Assembly: GCF_030866825.1 (NCBI RefSeq)
Contig: NZ_CP133020.1
Location: forward strand, 1,612,001-1,676,000
Origin: Rathayibacter sp. SW19
GTDB lineage: Bacteria; Actinomycetota; Actinomycetes; Actinomycetales; Microbacteriaceae
Direction: 5' to 3'
DNA: 64,000 nucleotides
The notes beneath the pieces are model-generated. The model was not told where the DNA came from. It saw only the letters and a program-made list of their open reading frames with translations, and ran no database searches. The position numbers and the translations under genes were made by a program. Shown here one piece after another: positions 61,081-64,000 of the stretch (position 1 is the stretch's first letter; each line of letters opens with the position of its first letter).

Positions 61081-61288
61081 AAGGGTCGCCGTGTGGCGCG
61101 CTTCGGCTCCGCTCAGCGACCGAGGAGTGGGCGCTTCGGATTCGCTCCGCGACCGGGGAGTGGTGGTTGTCGTTCCCTGAGCGCAGTCGAAGGGTCGCCG
61201 CGTGCCGCGCCTCGGCTTCGCTCAGCGACCGAGGAGTGGGCGCTTCGGCTTCGCTCAGCGACCCGGGGCGGCGGGCGCTTCCGCTCGC
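61081..61288. repeat. Dispersed repeat cluster, right flank of the IS110 element
   Basis: About 210 bp made of repeated GCTTCGGCTTCGCTCAGCGA, CGGGGAGTGGTGGTTGTCGT and TCCCTGAGCGCAGTCGAAGG units. It runs to the end of the HAD gene on the minus strand. No separate gene is seen here. Confidence 0.8.
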
Positions 61289-61912
61289 TCAGCGAGCGGT
61301 GCCGAGCGATTCCAGGAATGCGCGCAAGTGCGCAGCATCCGTGTAGACGTGTCCGGTGATACCGAGAGCTTCGGCGCCTCGCACGTTCTCCTCCTTGTTG
61401 TCGACGAAGACCATCTGTGCGGCGCTGATAGCCAGTTTGCCCATGACGTGCCTGAAGATTTTCGCCGCCGGCTTGATGATGCCGAGCTCTCCGCTGACGA
61501 ATACCCCCTCGAACAGGGCGCCGAGCGGCCCGTGCCGAAAATAGCTGCTGAAGTCACGACCGGCATTCGAGAGCAATGCCATCCGGGTGCGGCCGGCCCG
61601 CAGTTCGAACAGCACATCGAGGGTGTCCGCATCCGCGCTGAGCCAACTGCGGAAGTCGCTGACCCACAACTGATGGATCTTCGTGTCGCTGAACTGAGCG
61701 CCGACATCTGAGGCGACCAACTGCCAGTAGTCCGTAATCGCCAGCGTGCCCTCGTCGAGGCCGTTGCGGTGCCGCCAATACGACGGCCAGAACAGGTCGG
61801 GGTCGACATCGGCGATCGCCACCAGGGCGGCGCGGTCCGCCTCCGTCGGGGTCACCGAGATGACCTCGCCGTAGTCGAACACGATGACACGATCGGGGAT
61901 CGAGATCGGCAT
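61289..61912 (-). CDS. HAD superfamily hydrolase (subfamily IA)
   Basis: Protein of 207 aa with VIVFDYGEVISVTP (motif I), RMALLSNAGRDFS (motif II), GIIKPAAKIFRHVM (motif III Lys) and MVFVDNKEENVRGAEALG (motif IV). Motif I is DYG, with Gly instead of the second Asp, as in YihX-like members. Probable phosphatase; substrate not known. ATG 61912 with AAGGAG upstream, divergent from nnrD. Confidence 0.84.
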   Translation of the reverse strand: MPISIPDRVIVFDYGEVISVTPTEADRAALVAIADVDPDLFWPSYWRHRNGLDEGTLAITDYWQLVASDVGAQFSDTKIHQLWVSDFRSWLSADADTLDVLFELRAGRTRMALLSNAGRDFSSYFRHGPLGALFEGVFVSGELGIIKPAAKIFRHVMGKLAISAAQMVFVDNKEENVRGAEALGITGHVYTDAAHLRAFLESLGTAR

Positions 61913-61942
61913 GGGCTGCGCTCCTTCTTTCAGGAATCAACC

Positions 61943-61948
61943 TATCGT
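61943..61948 (+). promoter_or_regulatory. Candidate -10 box of leaderless nnrD
   Basis: TATCGT ends 6 nt before the ATG at 61955. Confidence 0.35.
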
Positions 61949-61954
61949 GAGCAT

Positions 61955-62812
61955 ATGAACCCGCCTGCACAGAACTGGACCCGCGCGGACGCGCGCGAAT
62001 GGATTGCGGTGCCCGCGGCATCCGACGACAAGTATTCGCGCGGTGTGCTCGGTTTGGTCACCGGGTCCGCGCAGTATCCGGGCGCGGCGGTTCTCGGCGC
62101 CGACGCAGCGGTGCGCACCGGCGTCGGGATGGTGCGCTATCTCGGTGATGCGCGTGCGGCCGATCTGGTGTTGCACAGACGTCCCGAGGTGGTCACCGGT
62201 GAAGGGCGGGTGCAGGCCTGGTTGCTCGGCTCCGGACAGGATGCCGCGACGCGCACTCCCGCAGAGGCCGCACTGTTGGCGGATGCTCTCGGGCAGGCCG
62301 TGCCGTTCGTGCTCGACGCTGGCGCGCTCGACCTCGTTGCTGCCGCAAGCGGACCCGTGATCATCACCCCGCACTTTCGGGAGCTTGCCCGCGCCCTGGC
62401 AGCGCGGGGCATCGAGTGCTCGACCGACCAGATCGCAAACGATCCACCGCACTGGGCGCGGGCAGCGTCCGAGGTATTGGCTGCGACGGTGCTCCTGAAG
62501 GGTGCGACCACGTACGTTGCGGCGCCGAACGGGGAACTGCTGACCGTTTCCGGGGCGCCCAGCTGGTTGGCCACCGCCGGAACCGGAGACGTGCTCGCCG
62601 GCATCCTTGGCGCCCTGGTGGCAACCCACGCCCGCAACATCGAGGAGGGCGGTCATCGGGTACTGGTGCGCCTCGGTGCGACGGCAGCGCTCGTGCACGG
62701 GCTCGCTGCGGCCCGCGCATCCGCGGGCGGCCCGATCGCCGCGCTCGACGTCGCGGACACCGTGCCCGCCACGATCGCGAGCCTTCTGACCGGTGGCGCG
62801 GCCCAGCAGTAG
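61955..62812 (+). CDS. nnrD: ADP-dependent NAD(P)H-hydrate dehydratase
   Basis: Carbohydrate-kinase-fold enzyme of 285 aa that repairs hydrated NAD(P)H using ADP. GVLGLVTGSAQYPGAAVLGADAAVRTG, DAGALDLVA, VIITPHFRELARAL and SWLATAGTGDVLAGILGAL are the family marks. The epimerase domain (NnrE) is not fused and is not in the window. ATG at 61955. Confidence 0.9.
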   Translation: MNPPAQNWTRADAREWIAVPAASDDKYSRGVLGLVTGSAQYPGAAVLGADAAVRTGVGMVRYLGDARAADLVLHRRPEVVTGEGRVQAWLLGSGQDAATRTPAEAALLADALGQAVPFVLDAGALDLVAAASGPVIITPHFRELARALAARGIECSTDQIANDPPHWARAASEVLAATVLLKGATTYVAAPNGELLTVSGAPSWLATAGTGDVLAGILGALVATHARNIEEGGHRVLVRLGATAALVHGLAAARASAGGPIAALDVADTVPATIASLLTGGAAQQ

Positions 62813-62835
62813 ACCGGATGGCCGAGACACTCCAC

Positions 62836-62841
62836 TAGCAT
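62836..62841 (+). promoter_or_regulatory. Candidate -10 box before the GT87 gene
   Basis: TAGCAT ends 7 nt before the ATG at 62849. Confidence 0.3.
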
Positions 62842-62848
62842 GGTCTGC

Positions 62849-64000
62849 ATGGCGTCCGGCTCCGTATCCAACGCCACACGGCCGGGTCGGCCGCAGCGCT
62901 CTGCGAACGCGGTGCGCGCGGGGCGGGCGGAACGCGCAGGCGCGATCATCCGGCATCCGATCACACTGTGGAGCGCGTTCTTGCTCGTACACCTGGTGCT
63001 CGGCTACCTGTGCCTGAACGCAGACGGGTTGCCGCTCGGCGACGTCACACTCGTCTACAAGCCGTGGGCGTTGCAGGCCCAATCAGGCATGGCAATCGTT
63101 GGCCTCGACGTGCCGTGGGTCTATCCGCCACTGGCGCTGATCCCCATCCTGCTCCCGCTGATCGTCGGGCAAGACCAATACGCCGGCGGCTGGCTGGCGA
63201 TGGTACTCATCCTGGACGCAGTCGCATTCGCGGTCTTGACGGTGCGTCGCGGACACCGCGCGACCTCAGCGGCGTGGTGGTGGCTCGCGTTTCTGTTGCT
63301 GCTGGGGCCGATCGCCGTGGCCAGGCTGGATGCCGTTTCAGTCGCGATCGTGATCGTTGCGCTGCTCTGGCTGCGCTCACGCCCCCGGGTCGCCGCCGTG
63401 CTGCTCGCAGTGGCCACCTGGATCAAAGTGTGGCCCGTCGCCGCCATCGCAGCCGTCTTCGTCGTCAGTCGCGACCGATGGCGGATGCTGCTTGCCGTTG
63501 CCTCGACCAGCGTCGTGATCGTGATCCTCGGCCTCACGTTCGGCAATGGCGTCAACGTGTTCAGCTTCGTCACGCAGCAAACCGGGCGCGGCCTGCAGAT
63601 CGAGGCGCCGATCAGCGCTCCGTGGATGTGGGCTGCCGCGCTGCACAGCCCTGGCTCGTTCGTCTACTACGACCGGGCGCTGCTGACCTTTCAGGTGGCC
63701 GGCCCGAACATCGACACCGCCATCGCCCTGATGACCCCGCTGCTGGTCGCCATGGTCGTGCTCGTGCTGCTGGTGGGGGCTTGGGCGACCTACAGCGGTG
63801 TTCCCAGCCTCACCGTGCTGCCGTTGTTGATGCTCGGGCTCGTCGCGACGCTGATCGCGTTCAATAAAGTGGGGTCGCCGCAGTACATCACCTGGTTCGC
63901 TGCACCCGTCATTCTCGGAATCGTCTGTGCGGGTCGCGCGTTTCGAACACCGGCGATTCTCGTTGCCGTCACGGCGGCGCTCACACAACTGGTGTACCCG
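62849..64000 (+). CDS. GT87 (DUF2029) membrane glycosyltransferase, 3' end outside the window
   Basis: At least 384 aa, open to the last base. A basic N-terminal tail (about 35 residues) precedes repeated membrane segments. Family marks are DVTLVYKPWALQAQSG, VPWVYPPLALIPILL and WIKVWPVAAIAAVFVV, as in polyprenyl-phosphate-mannose-dependent mannosyltransferases. Such enzymes add mannose on the outer face of the membrane. ATG at 62849 preferred; ATG at 62840 is in the same frame. Confidence 0.75.
   Translation, partial: MASGSVSNATRPGRPQRSANAVRAGRAERAGAIIRHPITLWSAFLLVHLVLGYLCLNADGLPLGDVTLVYKPWALQAQSGMAIVGLDVPWVYPPLALIPILLPLIVGQDQYAGGWLAMVLILDAVAFAVLTVRRGHRATSAAWWWLAFLLLLGPIAVARLDAVSVAIVIVALLWLRSRPRVAAVLLAVATWIKVWPVAAIAAVFVVSRDRWRMLLAVASTSVVIVILGLTFGNGVNVFSFVTQQTGRGLQIEAPISAPWMWAAALHSPGSFVYYDRALLTFQVAGPNIDTAIALMTPLLVAMVVLVLLVGAWATYSGVPSLTVLPLLMLGLVATLIAFNKVGSPQYITWFAAPVILGIVCAGRAFRTPAILVAVTAALTQLVYP

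Overview
The window is GC-rich, densely coding actinobacterial chromosome, most likely from the order Micrococcales and probably Microbacteriaceae. The basis is gene content and order (WhiB1 and WhiB2, MtrAB-LpqB, PdtaS, SigH/RshA, Kgd, GuaB1, DUF5719, DUF3499), frequent GTG starts, and dispersed repeats with CTGAGCGCAGTCGA and TTCGCTCAGCGACC cores. The core genes follow, with insertions and local inversions, the order of the Mycobacterium tuberculosis Rv3260c (whiB2) to Rv3219 (whiB1) region: manA, whiB2, Rv3259, DUF3499, sahH, mtrA, mtrB, lpqB, comF, hpf, secA, an Rv3235 family gene, pdtaS, whiB1, rsgA, aroA, sigH, rshA. The species is not identifiable from the sequence alone.

Layout. 0-4.3 kb: two paralogous O-antigen-ligase-like membrane proteins and an acyl-CoA dehydrogenase. 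4.4-10 kb: manA with two low-complexity insertions, an AbiEi/DUF559 protein, a DUF1778-GNAT toxin-antitoxin pair, galE and whiB2. 10-15.6 kb: a large family 2 glycosyltransferase, DUF5719, a degenerate metallopeptidase and DUF3499. 15.8-26.3 kb: sahH, divergent RDD and SpoIIM-type membrane genes, an aquaporin, then an operon running DUF7847, DUF4129, DUF4350, moxR, DUF58. 26.5-35.5 kb: mtrA-mtrB-lpqB, comF, hpf, secA. 35.6-41.8 kb: DUF2871, an Rv3235 family protein, hypotheticals, CpaB/CpaE-like genes, pdtaS, whiB1. 42-49.8 kb: a membrane protein, a peroxiredoxin, an SDR, aroA-rsgA, sigH-rshA, an MMPL transporter. 49.8-59.2 kb: a phospholipase-C-like phosphoesterase, kgd, guaB1, two CNNM/HlyC proteins. 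59.2-64 kb: a GIY-YIG protein, an intact IS110-family insertion sequence, a HAD hydrolase, nnrD and a truncated GT87 membrane glycosyltransferase.

The genes form several functional groups: envelope polysaccharide (ligases, manA, galE, GT2, GT87), envelope homeostasis and secretion (MtrAB-LpqB, SecA), redox stress (SigH/RshA, peroxiredoxin, WhiB proteins) and central metabolism (Kgd, SahH, AroA, GuaB1).

Most notable observations. (1) The IS110 element at about 59.74-61.08 kb carries, in its noncoding 5' region, four short guides. Two match its own ends and two match its actual insertion site, so it has a readable bridge RNA. Joining its ends would create a TTGACA-N17-TGTAAT promoter. (2) At least eight palindromic elements of about 70-110 bp with AAAACGACGGA/TCCGTCGTTTT arms lie at the 3' ends of genes, and one lies inside a reading frame. 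(3) In-frame tandem low-complexity repeats recur in unrelated proteins. (4) A perfect GGAAT-N18-GTT (SigR/SigH-type) promoter lies over the aroA start and reads into sigH. No tRNA, rRNA or CRISPR array was seen.
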